DNA of 64,000 nt from contig CP073749.1 in the NCBI GenBank assembly GCA_024398055.1, forward strand, positions 868,001 through 932,000. The letters run 5' to 3'. The translations under genes and the position numbers were made by a program. The DNA is from a bacterium SCSIO 12741 (GTDB lineage Bacteria > Bacteroidota > Bacteroidia > Flavobacteriales_G > Salibacteraceae). Under the pieces are notes generated by a model, which was not told the origin of the DNA, did not search any database, and saw only the letters and a list, made by a program, of their open reading frames with translations. Shown here one piece after another: positions 56,483 to 64,000 of the stretch. Numbering within the stretch: the stretch's first letter is position 1; every line of letters begins with the position of its first letter.

Positions 56483-57465
56483 TTTCCTCCTATTATTTCC
56501 TGAGCTTTTTCTTCTGCACGCATCGCAGCATCTTCTGCATCCGCGTCCTTCATTTCGCTAATAACCTTTTTGGTTTCGGCCATGGTTGACTCTGGCGTCG
56601 GTTCAGCATCCTGGGAAGCTGCCTCGGCTTTCGCCATTTCTTCGGCTTTAGCGGCCTGATCCGCGAGGTTCTTCTCTTTCAGTGCCTGGATTACTTCTTC
56701 CGATTTGGCTGAGCATCCTGGAGTCTGAACCATTTCTTCGTAGCGCTTCATAATCTCACCGCTTTCTGCGCCTGACTTAATCAAACCTAAAACCAGTGCC
56801 GAACGCTCTTCACAAAGTTGATTGTTGTGTTCGCTCAAGATTTCACCCATGGCATCATTAGCCCGTGACTTACACTCCGCACATACATCAGGAACGTTGT
56901 AGTAAACCGTTAGAGCCTCACGAGTCATTCCTCCTGTGGCCAATACTCGGGCTTGCTCAAGAATCTGCTCGCATTGTGCATTGTAGTACTCCACAATTTT
57001 CATTTTCCCCTTTTGAATCATGGCTTTAATTCCGGAATTCTTGGGAGTAATATTCTTAATGGCAGAGTTGTATGCCTTGGTATCATTCTCCCCTACACCC
57101 TTCAGTTCTTGCGTATAGTTGTTGAATACCGCTTCCGAATACAAGTCAATCACATAGAGGTCAAATTGCAGCGTAACCGTCTGCATAGGAGGCGCTGTCA
57201 TGGTTACATTCTTGTCAACCAATGAAACTCTACCCACCAACGCAAATTGAGAGCTTTCGCCTTTAGCTGCCAGTCCAGTTGCTGTGGCCAATTGCATCAA
57301 TCTCCCTTCCAACATTTTGACGGAGTTTTCACTCATTCCTTCCGATTTCAAAACGATAGGTTTAAGCGCAATTCGTTCTAAATCGTCCATGGCACCGCGA
57401 TCATTTTGAGCCACCGAGCCCAAAGTGAAGCAAACGCCAATCATTAACATTATCCAGTTTTTCAT
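56479..57465 (-). CDS. Exported protein of unknown function with Ala/Glu-rich tail, 328 aa
   Basis: Signal peptide about 1-19 (GSVAQND). Mature N-terminal domain at about 30-155, with alternating strands (FALVGRVSLVDK, VTLQFDLYVIDLYS) and the block LKGVGENDTKAYNSAIKNI; this looks like an accessory alpha/beta domain of the kind seen in CsgG/TolB-N-like envelope proteins. A Cys-containing helical repeat follows (about 160-265: VEYYNAQCEQIL, VPDVCAECKSRAND, LCEERSAL), with a TPR-like feel. The C-terminal 60 residues are low-complexity Ala/Glu/Lys. It is the last gene of the minus-strand operon, 9 bp after the DUF6175 gene. Function unknown. Confidence 0.78.
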   Translation of the reverse strand: MKNWIMLMIGVCFTLGSVAQNDRGAMDDLERIALKPIVLKSEGMSENSVKMLEGRLMQLATATGLAAKGESSQFALVGRVSLVDKNVTMTAPPMQTVTLQFDLYVIDLYSEAVFNNYTQELKGVGENDTKAYNSAIKNITPKNSGIKAMIQKGKMKIVEYYNAQCEQILEQARVLATGGMTREALTVYYNVPDVCAECKSRANDAMGEILSEHNNQLCEERSALVLGLIKSGAESGEIMKRYEEMVQTPGCSAKSEEVIQALKEKNLADQAAKAEEMAKAEAASQDAEPTPESTMAETKKVISEMKDADAEDAAMRAEEKAQEIIGGN

Positions 57466-57474
57466 AAGTCTTTG

Positions 57475-58461
57475 TTATTTCTCACCAATAATCACCCAAG
57501 CTTCGCCCAGGCCTTTTTGATATACTTTACATTCCAGGTTAAACGGTTCTTGTGCCAGAAACTTTCTCAAATTATTGGCGAATACCCGGGAGTCCATTCC
57601 CCGTTCACGACCATTTCTTTCGTAGGTCAAGGGAATACGAACCTGTTCAAATTTCATTTGATTGGCAGTAACAGTAGAAAGGTTGTAACGCTGCTTAACC
57701 GTGTTCTCAGCTACCCAGTCGTCGATAAAGATGTTGAGCTCTTCGTTCTCTCCATTGTAGTCATAGGCCTCTTCTAAATCAACCGGTGAACCATCCCAAA
57801 CTTTAACCTGAAAAGTAATTTCACGTCCTTTCTCGAACATGTCTTCGAAATAAGTTTGAAGCGTATTGGAGAAATTATCCATGTTAGCCAAAACCGCTTC
57901 CTCTAACAATGTGGGAACATCAGCCGAAAATGAAGGGTTTCCGGTTCCCTGGGCTCCAGCAATTTGCTTATTGGTGTATGAATCCAAGCCCTGAAGGTTG
58001 AAGCTAATGGTCTTCTTAGGTCCAACTTCGTTAACCGTGTAAGTCAATTGAATGATGATGTCTGCCTGAGCCGTACGCTTAAGTACATCAATAGGCGATT
58101 CGCTAATCATCGAACCTTGTTTACTCATCATCACCGAAGATTCGGCAGCTTCTTGCTTAATTGACTTAAGTTCCGATTCCAGGTTTTTCAGAGGAAATCC
58201 TCTTTCGGCCATCATGGTATTGATCTTACCAATTACCAACAACAAATCAGGATCACCTTGAAGAGCGGCCGTGTAATCGGGCACTTCCATTATGGTTCCT
58301 ATGTTGTCAAACTTCTGCATGTAACCCGCTTGCTTACAAAATGCATCACTGGGCACTACCATAAGGGTAGGTTTCTTTACTTGAGCTGTAACCATTCCGG
58401 CCAGCATTAAAAAACCGGCTACCAAACCGAGTCGAGCGAATAGATTGCGCTTAAAATCCAT
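57475..58461 (-). CDS. Exported DUF6175 family protein, 328 aa
   Basis: I recognise the layout of the Bacteroidota family DUF6175. It opens KPTLMVVPSDAFC, then MQKFDNIGTIMEVPDYTAALQ, ERGFPLKNLESELKSI, the central QADIIIQLTYTVNEVG strand, DSYTNKQIAGAQGTG, and a C-terminal domain with MKFEQVRIPLTYE and a final KGLGEAWVIIGEK. A signal peptide (MVTAQ) follows the Met at 58461. The frame opens at 58488, but the ATG at 58461 (MDFKRNLF) is chosen because it has a normal signal peptide and reduces overlap with the upstream gene to 11 bp. No biochemical function is known for the family. Confidence 0.82.
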   Translation of the reverse strand: MDFKRNLFARLGLVAGFLMLAGMVTAQVKKPTLMVVPSDAFCKQAGYMQKFDNIGTIMEVPDYTAALQGDPDLLLVIGKINTMMAERGFPLKNLESELKSIKQEAAESSVMMSKQGSMISESPIDVLKRTAQADIIIQLTYTVNEVGPKKTISFNLQGLDSYTNKQIAGAQGTGNPSFSADVPTLLEEAVLANMDNFSNTLQTYFEDMFEKGREITFQVKVWDGSPVDLEEAYDYNGENEELNIFIDDWVAENTVKQRYNLSTVTANQMKFEQVRIPLTYERNGRERGMDSRVFANNLRKFLAQEPFNLECKVYQKGLGEAWVIIGEK

Positions 58462-58957
58462 AATCCAGGGATTTAATAATTCCATCATCTTCCAATTTTT
58501 TTCTCAAGGCTGCATGATTTACTGAAACAACCATCGCCGCTTTCGTTTGTTTTCCCACCATTGTTCTTTCGGTAATTCCTCCGGTAGAATTCACATAGTT
58601 TAGATACTCTCCGCCGGGTTCGAAAAACTTCTCAAAGTAAGCCTCGTTTTGGCTTCGTTCTTCGGGCTTAACCAAAGGCTTTTTCATACAGCCTGATCCT
58701 TGAGTAATCCCTCTAAACATGACTGCTTGTACGCCATTCATTTTCGCATAAATTCCGGCATTCTTGTCCTTTTTAAAGTAGAAGTACACCTTAATTAATT
58801 GGGTACCTTCTGCTCCAGTTCCAGCACAAACGGCTTCATAATCTGTCTTTGTGGTCCCGGCAATCTTTTTCTTCTTTTTCGATTGCGCCATTCCCTCCAT
58901 GCCCATAAACAGGAGTAGGGCCAACATCAAAATGGGAAAATTCCTCAGCATTTTCAT
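58451..58957 (-). CDS. Small exported protein of unknown function, 168 aa
   Basis: Signal peptide about 1-24 (MEGMAQ), followed by a KKKKK basic stretch and a single compact domain. Two Cys (YEAVCAGTG and GSGCMKK) could form a disulfide. Alternating strands such as GTQLIKVYFYFKKDKNAG suggest a beta-rich fold. Not recognised. It lies between the 649-residue protein gene (9-bp gap) and the DUF6175 gene (11-bp overlap), so it is certainly part of the same operon. Confidence 0.72.
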   Translation of the reverse strand: MKMLRNFPILMLALLLFMGMEGMAQSKKKKKIAGTTKTDYEAVCAGTGAEGTQLIKVYFYFKKDKNAGIYAKMNGVQAVMFRGITQGSGCMKKPLVKPEERSQNEAYFEKFFEPGGEYLNYVNSTGGITERTMVGKQTKAAMVVSVNHAALRKKLEDDGIIKSLDYGF

Positions 58958-58966
58958 TACGTATAT

Positions 58967-60916
58967 TTATAAATCAATTCGAATTCCGGCTTCAAGGGTA
59001 AGTCCCTCACGACCTGGAAAAAAATCTGTGTACTTCCGATCCAAATAAAACTTATCCTCTCTATCCACTGCATTGAAAAAGGGGATGTAATAATCCGCCC
59101 TTCCATACACTTGAAGCGGGTAATACAAATACCTCGCCACTTGTAGGTTTACCAAAAACAAGTTCCCTCTTACTTCTAACACATTGGCGTCAAGTGAATA
59201 TTGCGGAAAAGTGGAAAAGACCTGGTAATTGTAAATTCCTGCTCCCGTATTCACCCGATTTCCATCTGAATCTCTCAAAATTGTACTAAAGCCCCACTCA
59301 TAGCACCAGCCGATACCCGGGGTAATGGTAAAGTTGCGACCAACTGCAAAATCCCTTGAGAATCCACCCTGCAAACGGTAAAAATTAAATGGAGCTGACC
59401 AAATTTCGTCGCTTTCGTAATCCGAAAAATCGGGATGGGTAGCCAAAAATTTGTGGAACCGATCGTAGTAATCCAAATGCGGACTGTTGTAGGTATTAAA
59501 ATCCGCGGCTCCTTCAATCCACAATTTCCATCCTGGATCCATATTGGGTAATTGCGACCCAATATAATTGGAGAGATTAAAGTCAAACCCAAGCATAAAG
59601 CCTCGAATTTCGCCAAAGCCGTAACCTGCACGAATTCCAATTCCCAAAGCTTTTTTCTGTTCGATGAGCATTCCCGGTCTGATTTTTCTACCAGCTACCT
59701 GAAAAAATTGAGAGGGCTCGGTATCTCCTTCTGAAATCTTGCGGTTGTCCACCACCGAACGAACCCGAATTACCCCTTTTCTCTTGGATGCTACGGTTCC
59801 ATCTTTCCCTTGGCGATCTTCCCAAACGAAGTAACGCTGTTCCACACCAAGTCCTTCTTTGCGCCCCACTTTGGCACGAATTGGGTGGGTATCTGTAATT
59901 CTGGTTTTTACCCGGAATGAAGGAATTTTACGTTCAAATCGATCGATGGCTCGATTCACTCCATCTTGCATCAACTTAACCAACATATCGTCCTTGGATC
60001 CCTGTTTCTTATTCATGAATCCATATCCCGGATTAAACTGAGTTCCCTCAACCGAAAAACTGGAACGAAAAACAAAAGTGAATGGAATATCGAAGGTATC
60101 GAGGGCCGCTTTACGGGCCTGCTTCACACTATCTGGGTCAGTAGAGTTTACCCACAATTGCGAATAGAACTCTGAGCTCAATTCGTCATTGAAATCAATC
60201 TTGTATAGGTAAACGTGAGCATTTCCTTTATAACCGTTTTTGGATCGCTCTACCGGAACAAATCGTTGATTGGTAGCCTGAGCTCTTTTACGGCGTTGAG
60301 CATCCTGCTGGTCGTAAATCTCTTTCATGGTGCGTATACCGTTGTATCGCATCACGAGTACATAACTCTTATCAATGAGGGTTAGGGCCATTTCATCCAA
60401 AAAGGACAAACCTCTTCGGGTCATCATGGCTTCCTTTACCTGCTCATCGCTCGCATTGTATTGACCACGTTGCGTTACCCGATCCATGTTCATCGAGCCA
60501 TCTTCCTGCTGGTTGTACCAGATTTCAAGAATGTGTTTACCGACCTGTTCATGGCGCATTACATTGCCCAAGGAATTTTCGCGAACGCCTGCTGTTTGAG
60601 CATTGGTTCCACCGCCCGATGCACCAGGCCCAAGTGAGCGTGACTTTTCGAGCACATTATCTTCCAGGCGATTGTCGTTGAACTTATCCGTTACCCGCAC
60701 CTTTTCAAATAACTTTTGCATCCGCGATTCGAAGCGATCACCGGAGGGCTGGTAGAGGTAGGTTAAAGAAAGCCTGTCATAGTTGGCGTCAACCTTTTTC
60801 GGATTGAGGGTATCTGACTGCGCAAATACGGTGAATTGAAGAAATAGGGCGACGAACGATAGGAAGGCCGAAGGAAAAAAACCGTTCATGGAGAATGAGT
60901 TTGTTCTTTTATTCAA
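58967..60916 (-). CDS. Large outer-membrane protein of unknown function, 649 aa
   Basis: First gene of the operon. A signal peptide ends FTVFAQ (about residue 33). The periplasmic part (about 35-400) contains a Gly/Asn stretch, a helical region and the segment FVFRSSFSVEGTQF. From about 405 onward the sequence has alternating aromatic and polar strands (GIRAGYGFGEIRGFMLGFDF, FYRLQGGFSRDF, LFLVNLQVARYLYY) ending LEAGIRIDL, consistent with a C-terminal outer-membrane beta barrel. A second Met at residue 10 is a possible start, but the first gives a normal positively charged signal peptide. TAATTTTG at 60925-60932 on the minus strand could be its -7 element. Family not recognised. Confidence 0.78.
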   Translation of the reverse strand: MNKRTNSFSMNGFFPSAFLSFVALFLQFTVFAQSDTLNPKKVDANYDRLSLTYLYQPSGDRFESRMQKLFEKVRVTDKFNDNRLEDNVLEKSRSLGPGASGGGTNAQTAGVRENSLGNVMRHEQVGKHILEIWYNQQEDGSMNMDRVTQRGQYNASDEQVKEAMMTRRGLSFLDEMALTLIDKSYVLVMRYNGIRTMKEIYDQQDAQRRKRAQATNQRFVPVERSKNGYKGNAHVYLYKIDFNDELSSEFYSQLWVNSTDPDSVKQARKAALDTFDIPFTFVFRSSFSVEGTQFNPGYGFMNKKQGSKDDMLVKLMQDGVNRAIDRFERKIPSFRVKTRITDTHPIRAKVGRKEGLGVEQRYFVWEDRQGKDGTVASKRKGVIRVRSVVDNRKISEGDTEPSQFFQVAGRKIRPGMLIEQKKALGIGIRAGYGFGEIRGFMLGFDFNLSNYIGSQLPNMDPGWKLWIEGAADFNTYNSPHLDYYDRFHKFLATHPDFSDYESDEIWSAPFNFYRLQGGFSRDFAVGRNFTITPGIGWCYEWGFSTILRDSDGNRVNTGAGIYNYQVFSTFPQYSLDANVLEVRGNLFLVNLQVARYLYYPLQVYGRADYYIPFFNAVDREDKFYLDRKYTDFFPGREGLTLEAGIRIDL

Positions 60917-60974
60917 AGCCCACCAAAATTAGTTCCAAAATTGTATTTTAGCAGGAAATCAACCAATTTTTACT

Positions 60975-62516
60975 ATGCTAACCAAAATCTATGGGAGCGC
61001 CATCATTGGCGTGCACGCCCAAACCATTACCATCGAAGTTAATGCATTTAAAGGAGTCAAGTATTATTTAGTTGGACTTCCTGACAACGCCGTGAAAGAA
61101 AGTCAATTTCGAATTCGGTCCGCCTTGTCTCAATCGGGTTACAAAATGCCCGGCAAAAAAATCATCATCAACATGGCACCTGCCGACCTCAAAAAGGAAG
61201 GTGCTTGTTTTGATCTACCCATTGCCTTAGGCATTCTTCAAGCTTCCGGGCAGATGGATGCGGAACACCTTTCCAAGTATGTGATCATGGGAGAGCTCTC
61301 CCTGGACGGTGGCCTTCAGCCTCTAAGAGGCGCACTATCCATGGCCGTTCAAGCCCGGAAGGAAGGATTCAAAGGCATCATTCTTCCCCAAGCCAATGCT
61401 CGGGAAGCAGCCGTGGTGGAGGGGATAGATGTTTATGGTGCGGAACGACTTCAGGATGTGGTTCAATTTCTTACCACCGGTCTTGGACTGGTTCCCACAG
61501 TTTTATCCTATTCCGGGTTATCCTCCAGTAAAAACCTCTATGCCGATCTTCCTGATATGGAAGATGTTAAAGGTCAATCCACCGCGAGAAGAGGTTTAGA
61601 AATTGCGGCGGCAGGCGGCCACAACATTTTGCTTATAGGACCTCCGGGAGTAGGTAAATCGATGCTGGCCAAACGAATCCCGAGCATACTTCCTCCCCTC
61701 TCTTTGCAGGAAGCTCTCGAAACCACCCAGGTTCACTCAATCGCCGGGCAATTGGATGCCCAATCCGCTCTCATGACCCAGCGCCCCTTTCGATCTCCGC
61801 ATCATACGGTTTCTCATGTGGCCTTGGCGGGAGGTGGCAGCAATCCTCTGCCTGGAGAAATTTCTTTGGCTCACAACGGGGTTCTTTTTCTGGACGAGTT
61901 ACCTGAATTTCAGCGACAAGCTCTTGAAGTGCTTCGTCAGCCTCTGGAGGATCGAAAGGTATCCATTTCGAGAACCCGGCTTTCAGTAGAGTATCCTTCC
62001 TCTTTTATGCTCGTCGCCTCCATGAATCCTTCTCCGAGTGGAAACTTCTATTCACCAAATGATCCGGAATCCGATCCCTGGCATGTAGTCCGAAGGTACC
62101 TAAGCAAGGTATCCGGCCCGCTGCTCGACCGAATCGATATTCATGTAGAAGTTACTCCGGTATCTATTGATGATCTTACCAGCAAACCACTGGGTGAAAA
62201 ATCGGAGAGCATCAGAGAACGCGTCATCCAAGCACGGGAGATTCAGGAAAAACGGTTCAAGCGGATCAAAAAAGTGCATTGCAATGCTCAACTCACACCG
62301 AAGATGATTCGCAAACATTGTGACATTGAGCCTACGGCTGAAAAGCTGCTCCGGAAAGCCATTGACAAGATGGATCTATCGGCACGAGCATATACCCGAA
62401 TTTTAAAGGTATCGCGCACCATAGCGGACCTGAGAGGAGAAAAACTCATTCAGGAATTGCACATAGCCGAGGCCGTTCGATACCGGTGTATGGACCGCCC
62501 ATATTACCGGATTTAG
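60975..62516 (+). CDS. comM: ComM/YifB-type Mg-chelatase-like AAA+ ATPase, 513 aa
   Basis: AAA+ ATPase of the YifB/ComM family; in competent bacteria ComM is a branch-migration helicase that helps integrate foreign DNA. The N-terminal Lon-protease-like domain (about 1-170: VEVNAFKGVKYYLVGLPDNAVKES, MAPADLKKEGACFDLPIALG) has no intact protease dyad expected of Lon. The chelatase-type AAA+ core follows: Walker A GPPGVGKSM, FRSPHHTVSHVALAGGG, Walker B VLFLDELPEF and SGPLLDRIDIHVEV. The C-terminal helical domain is present. The Cys pair seen in some relatives after SMNP is replaced by SPSG, as also in E. coli. Divergent from the envelope operon. Confidence 0.93.
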   Translation: MLTKIYGSAIIGVHAQTITIEVNAFKGVKYYLVGLPDNAVKESQFRIRSALSQSGYKMPGKKIIINMAPADLKKEGACFDLPIALGILQASGQMDAEHLSKYVIMGELSLDGGLQPLRGALSMAVQARKEGFKGIILPQANAREAAVVEGIDVYGAERLQDVVQFLTTGLGLVPTVLSYSGLSSSKNLYADLPDMEDVKGQSTARRGLEIAAAGGHNILLIGPPGVGKSMLAKRIPSILPPLSLQEALETTQVHSIAGQLDAQSALMTQRPFRSPHHTVSHVALAGGGSNPLPGEISLAHNGVLFLDELPEFQRQALEVLRQPLEDRKVSISRTRLSVEYPSSFMLVASMNPSPSGNFYSPNDPESDPWHVVRRYLSKVSGPLLDRIDIHVEVTPVSIDDLTSKPLGEKSESIRERVIQAREIQEKRFKRIKKVHCNAQLTPKMIRKHCDIEPTAEKLLRKAIDKMDLSARAYTRILKVSRTIADLRGEKLIQELHIAEAVRYRCMDRPYYRI

Positions 62517-62546
62517 TGTTACCTTCCGTCCCCAGATACTCAAGAT

Positions 62547-62996
62547 ATGGTATTCCGGATTATCCTGATAAGCGTGTTTTTTCTGGGGTCGGTTCTTTCC
62601 TCCTTTGGTCAGAATGGAATTGAGGCTGGTATTCGGATCGGCAATAGTCCCGGACGCTCTCCCGGAGTTGGTATCGATGGCACCATGGGCCTTTCAGCTC
62701 ACACCCGCATGCACCCTTCCTTCTATTGGCTAAATAATGGAATTGGCGTTGGACTTTACCTCGATCGACTCTTCGACTTTGGCAAACGATTCCGTTTATA
62801 TCCAGGTATTGGCCCGGAATTCTACTTTGATCAGAATTTTGAAATGGGCATAGCCGCGAATATGGGATTCGAATATGCTTTTGAATTCCCGATTACTTTC
62901 GGCTTTGATTATCGACCGTCATTCACCTTTGTAAACCGTACCGATCTTTATACAGAAAATTGGGGTTTTACGCTACGCTATCGGCTGAAGGATTAG
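62547..62996 (+). CDS. Small exported beta-barrel-like protein, 149 aa
   Basis: Signal peptide about 1-21 (SSFGQN). The rest is Gly- and aromatic-rich with alternating strands (GVGLYLDRLFDFGKRFRLYPGIG, FEYAFEFPITFGFDYRPSF) and ends GFTLRYRLKD, as in small eight-stranded outer-membrane barrels of Bacteroidota. It lies 30 bp after comM. The 3' end overlaps the convergent DUF983 gene by 29 bp. Not assignable to a specific function. Confidence 0.7.
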   Translation: MVFRIILISVFFLGSVLSSFGQNGIEAGIRIGNSPGRSPGVGIDGTMGLSAHTRMHPSFYWLNNGIGVGLYLDRLFDFGKRFRLYPGIGPEFYFDQNFEMGIAANMGFEYAFEFPITFGFDYRPSFTFVNRTDLYTENWGFTLRYRLKD

Positions 62997-63402
62997 CCGT
63001 TGCTTTAGGCTCCTTGTACTTTGGATCGTAATGCACAAACATATTGATCCAAATCGATCTTGAAACCTTAAACATCAATGGAGCAATCGCAATCAAACTT
63101 CCGATTGATACAGCCAAGTACCACTCCAAATTAAACTCTGCCGATATCCAATCAGAAATGACATACATAGCCACAAAAACAGAGACCATCCAAGCTACCG
63201 CGACCCCGTAGGATACGTACATAGCTCCGTAATAAAATCCAGGCTCTCGTTCATATTTCAAGCCGCAATTCGGGCATTCCGAATGCATCTCAAAAAACTT
63301 ATCCAGTTTGTATGGATTCTTGTTGGGGAATAGATCTCCCTCATGGCATTTGGGGCACTTAAGCCCGAAGATGCTGTATAATTTTGTTCCCTTACCAATC
63401 AT
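62968..63402 (-). CDS. DUF983 zinc-ribbon membrane protein, 144 aa
   Basis: The N-terminal zinc ribbon has two CPxC pairs (LKCPKCHEGDLF and SECPNCGLKYE), followed by PGFYYGAMYVSYGVA and two or three transmembrane helices (about 58-80 and 90-115), then SRSIWINMFVHYDP. This matches DUF983, a family of unknown function often near cytochrome oxidase or shikimate genes. The product is an inner-membrane protein with a cytoplasmic ribbon. It is read in the same direction as aroB, 103 bp downstream of it, and overlaps the convergent barrel gene. Confidence 0.88.
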   Translation of the reverse strand: MIGKGTKLYSIFGLKCPKCHEGDLFPNKNPYKLDKFFEMHSECPNCGLKYEREPGFYYGAMYVSYGVAVAWMVSVFVAMYVISDWISAEFNLEWYLAVSIGSLIAIAPLMFKVSRSIWINMFVHYDPKYKEPKATANPSADSVA

Positions 63403-63450
63403 GATGGACTAAATGGAAGACAAAGATCGCCCGTAAAAGTTGAAAAATTG

Positions 63451-63467
63451 GTAACCTGGGTCACATT
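63451..63467. repeat. Imperfect GTAACC-TG-GGTCACATT inverted element
   Basis: Located between aroB (ending 63506) and DUF983 (starting 63402). On the minus strand it reads as a short stem followed by CAATTTTTC, so it may be a weak terminator for aroB. The arm GGTCACATT is shared with the palindrome at 1364-1380. Confidence 0.35.
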
Positions 63468-63505
63468 ATTGAGAATATTTTTCAGATTTTCAATCCAGTC
63501 TATCA

Positions 63506-64000
63506 CTAATTCTCGCTTGAAAAATCAATGGCATTGAATTCATCGATGACCGTTTGAAGTTCTGCCTCCTCAAATTCCCGATTGATTTCATGAGCTCCAA
63601 TACCCGTAAGCAGGGTAAAATTGATTTTGTCTGACGAATTCTTCTTGTCGGCTCGCATAATTTGAACCCAGGATTCAAAAGCAAATTTGGGTGGATTCAA
63701 GTATCCAAAATGTTCACTGATGAATTCACAAATCTCACCATACTCCTGAGCCGACAATCCACAATGCATTTGAGACAGTCCGGCTTCCAACATTATTCCA
63801 AAAGCAATGGCCTCACCATGAAGTAAAGGCTTTTCGGCAGCATGGGAAAGTGTTTCGAGGGCATGACCAAAGGTATGCCCAAAATTCAAGGCTTTTCTCG
63901 GCCCTTTTTCCAATGGGTCGGATTCAACAATGGCGGATTTAATGTCCACAGATTGCCGAATTAGAGCTTCCCAATCCTCGTTCTGGCCCCAATCTCTTGA
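63506..64000 (-). CDS. aroB: 3-dehydroquinate synthase, C-terminal part
   Basis: Second step of the shikimate pathway (DAHP to 3-dehydroquinate), NAD- and metal-dependent. The frame stays open to the right edge of the window, so about 164 C-terminal residues of a protein usually near 350 are visible. Diagnostic parts: the metal-binding His in NFGHTFGHALE and in PLLHGEAIAFGIMLEA, preceded by KGPRKALNF with the active-site Arg and Lys. The segment upstream of 63949 continues in frame (WGQNEDWEALIRQ), so no start codon should be placed there. Stop at 63506-63508. Confidence 0.93.
   Translation of the reverse strand, partial: SRDWGQNEDWEALIRQSVDIKSAIVESDPLEKGPRKALNFGHTFGHALETLSHAAEKPLLHGEAIAFGIMLEAGLSQMHCGLSAQEYGEICEFISEHFGYLNPPKFAFESWVQIMRADKKNSSDKINFTLLTGIGAHEINREFEEAELQTVIDEFNAIDFSSEN

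Noticed and set aside
62000-62060. Loss of the CPC motif in the ComM-like protein as a sign of inactivity
   Set aside because: The E. coli relative also has SPxG at this place, so it is normal variation.

Overview
The window is chromosomal DNA of a member of the Bacteroidota, most likely a marine-type flavobacterium (Flavobacteriales or a close relative). Evidence: three large secreted proteins end in type IX secretion (por/gliding) type A C-terminal domains; several intergenic regions carry the Bacteroidota promoter signature TTG/TTTG-N19-20-TAnnTTTG; the str-S10-spc-alpha ribosomal block lacks tuf and adk and runs on into carA, eno and gltA; and Bacteroidota-typical families (DUF4290, DUF6175, HldD, a MurA with Asp at the catalytic Cys position) are present. 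No rRNA, tRNA, CRISPR array, insertion sequence or phage gene was seen, and the window looks like stable core chromosome.

Layout. 1-2262: the tail of a basic RNA-binding-type protein, a small XRE regulator, an unknown membrane protein and an unknown lipoprotein. 2344-6159 (minus): citrate synthase, enolase, carbamoyl-phosphate synthase small subunit. 6233-23998 (minus): one nearly unbroken translation block read rpsL, rpsG, fusA, S10, spc and alpha genes to rplQ, with 28 ribosomal proteins plus EF-G, SecY, methionine aminopeptidase, IF-1 and RpoA. It starts at a good promoter near 24052-24082 and ends at a terminator at 6168-6206. 24331-29230 (plus): UvrD-type helicase, DUF4290 protein, MurA, TlpA-type thioredoxin. 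29362-31074: grpE-dnaJ between two terminators. 31183-37980: ABC exporter pair, sigma-54-type response regulator without a DNA-binding domain, and a very large FG-GAP/UnbV lipoprotein. 38084-48552: three giant modular T9SS cargo proteins that look like tandem paralogues. 48549-55073: alaS, M23 peptidase, MerR regulator, hldD, pterin synthase, fabD. 55232-60916: a cluster of five exported proteins, four in one operon and one convergent, including a DUF6175 member; this is the best candidate for an undescribed envelope system. 60975-64000: ComM-like ATPase, small barrel protein, DUF983 protein and the 3' part of aroB.

How they work together: ribosome and translation factor supply dominates the left half. 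The centre combines chaperones, envelope precursor synthesis (MurA) and a signalling/export unit. The right half is envelope-directed: surface adhesin-like cargo, LPS heptose supply (HldD), cell-wall hydrolase, fatty acid initiation (FabD) and the exported five-gene cluster. A recurring architectural oddity is that four of the six convergent gene pairs interlock their stop codons over exactly the same tetranucleotide (CTAA/TTAG), with no terminator between them.
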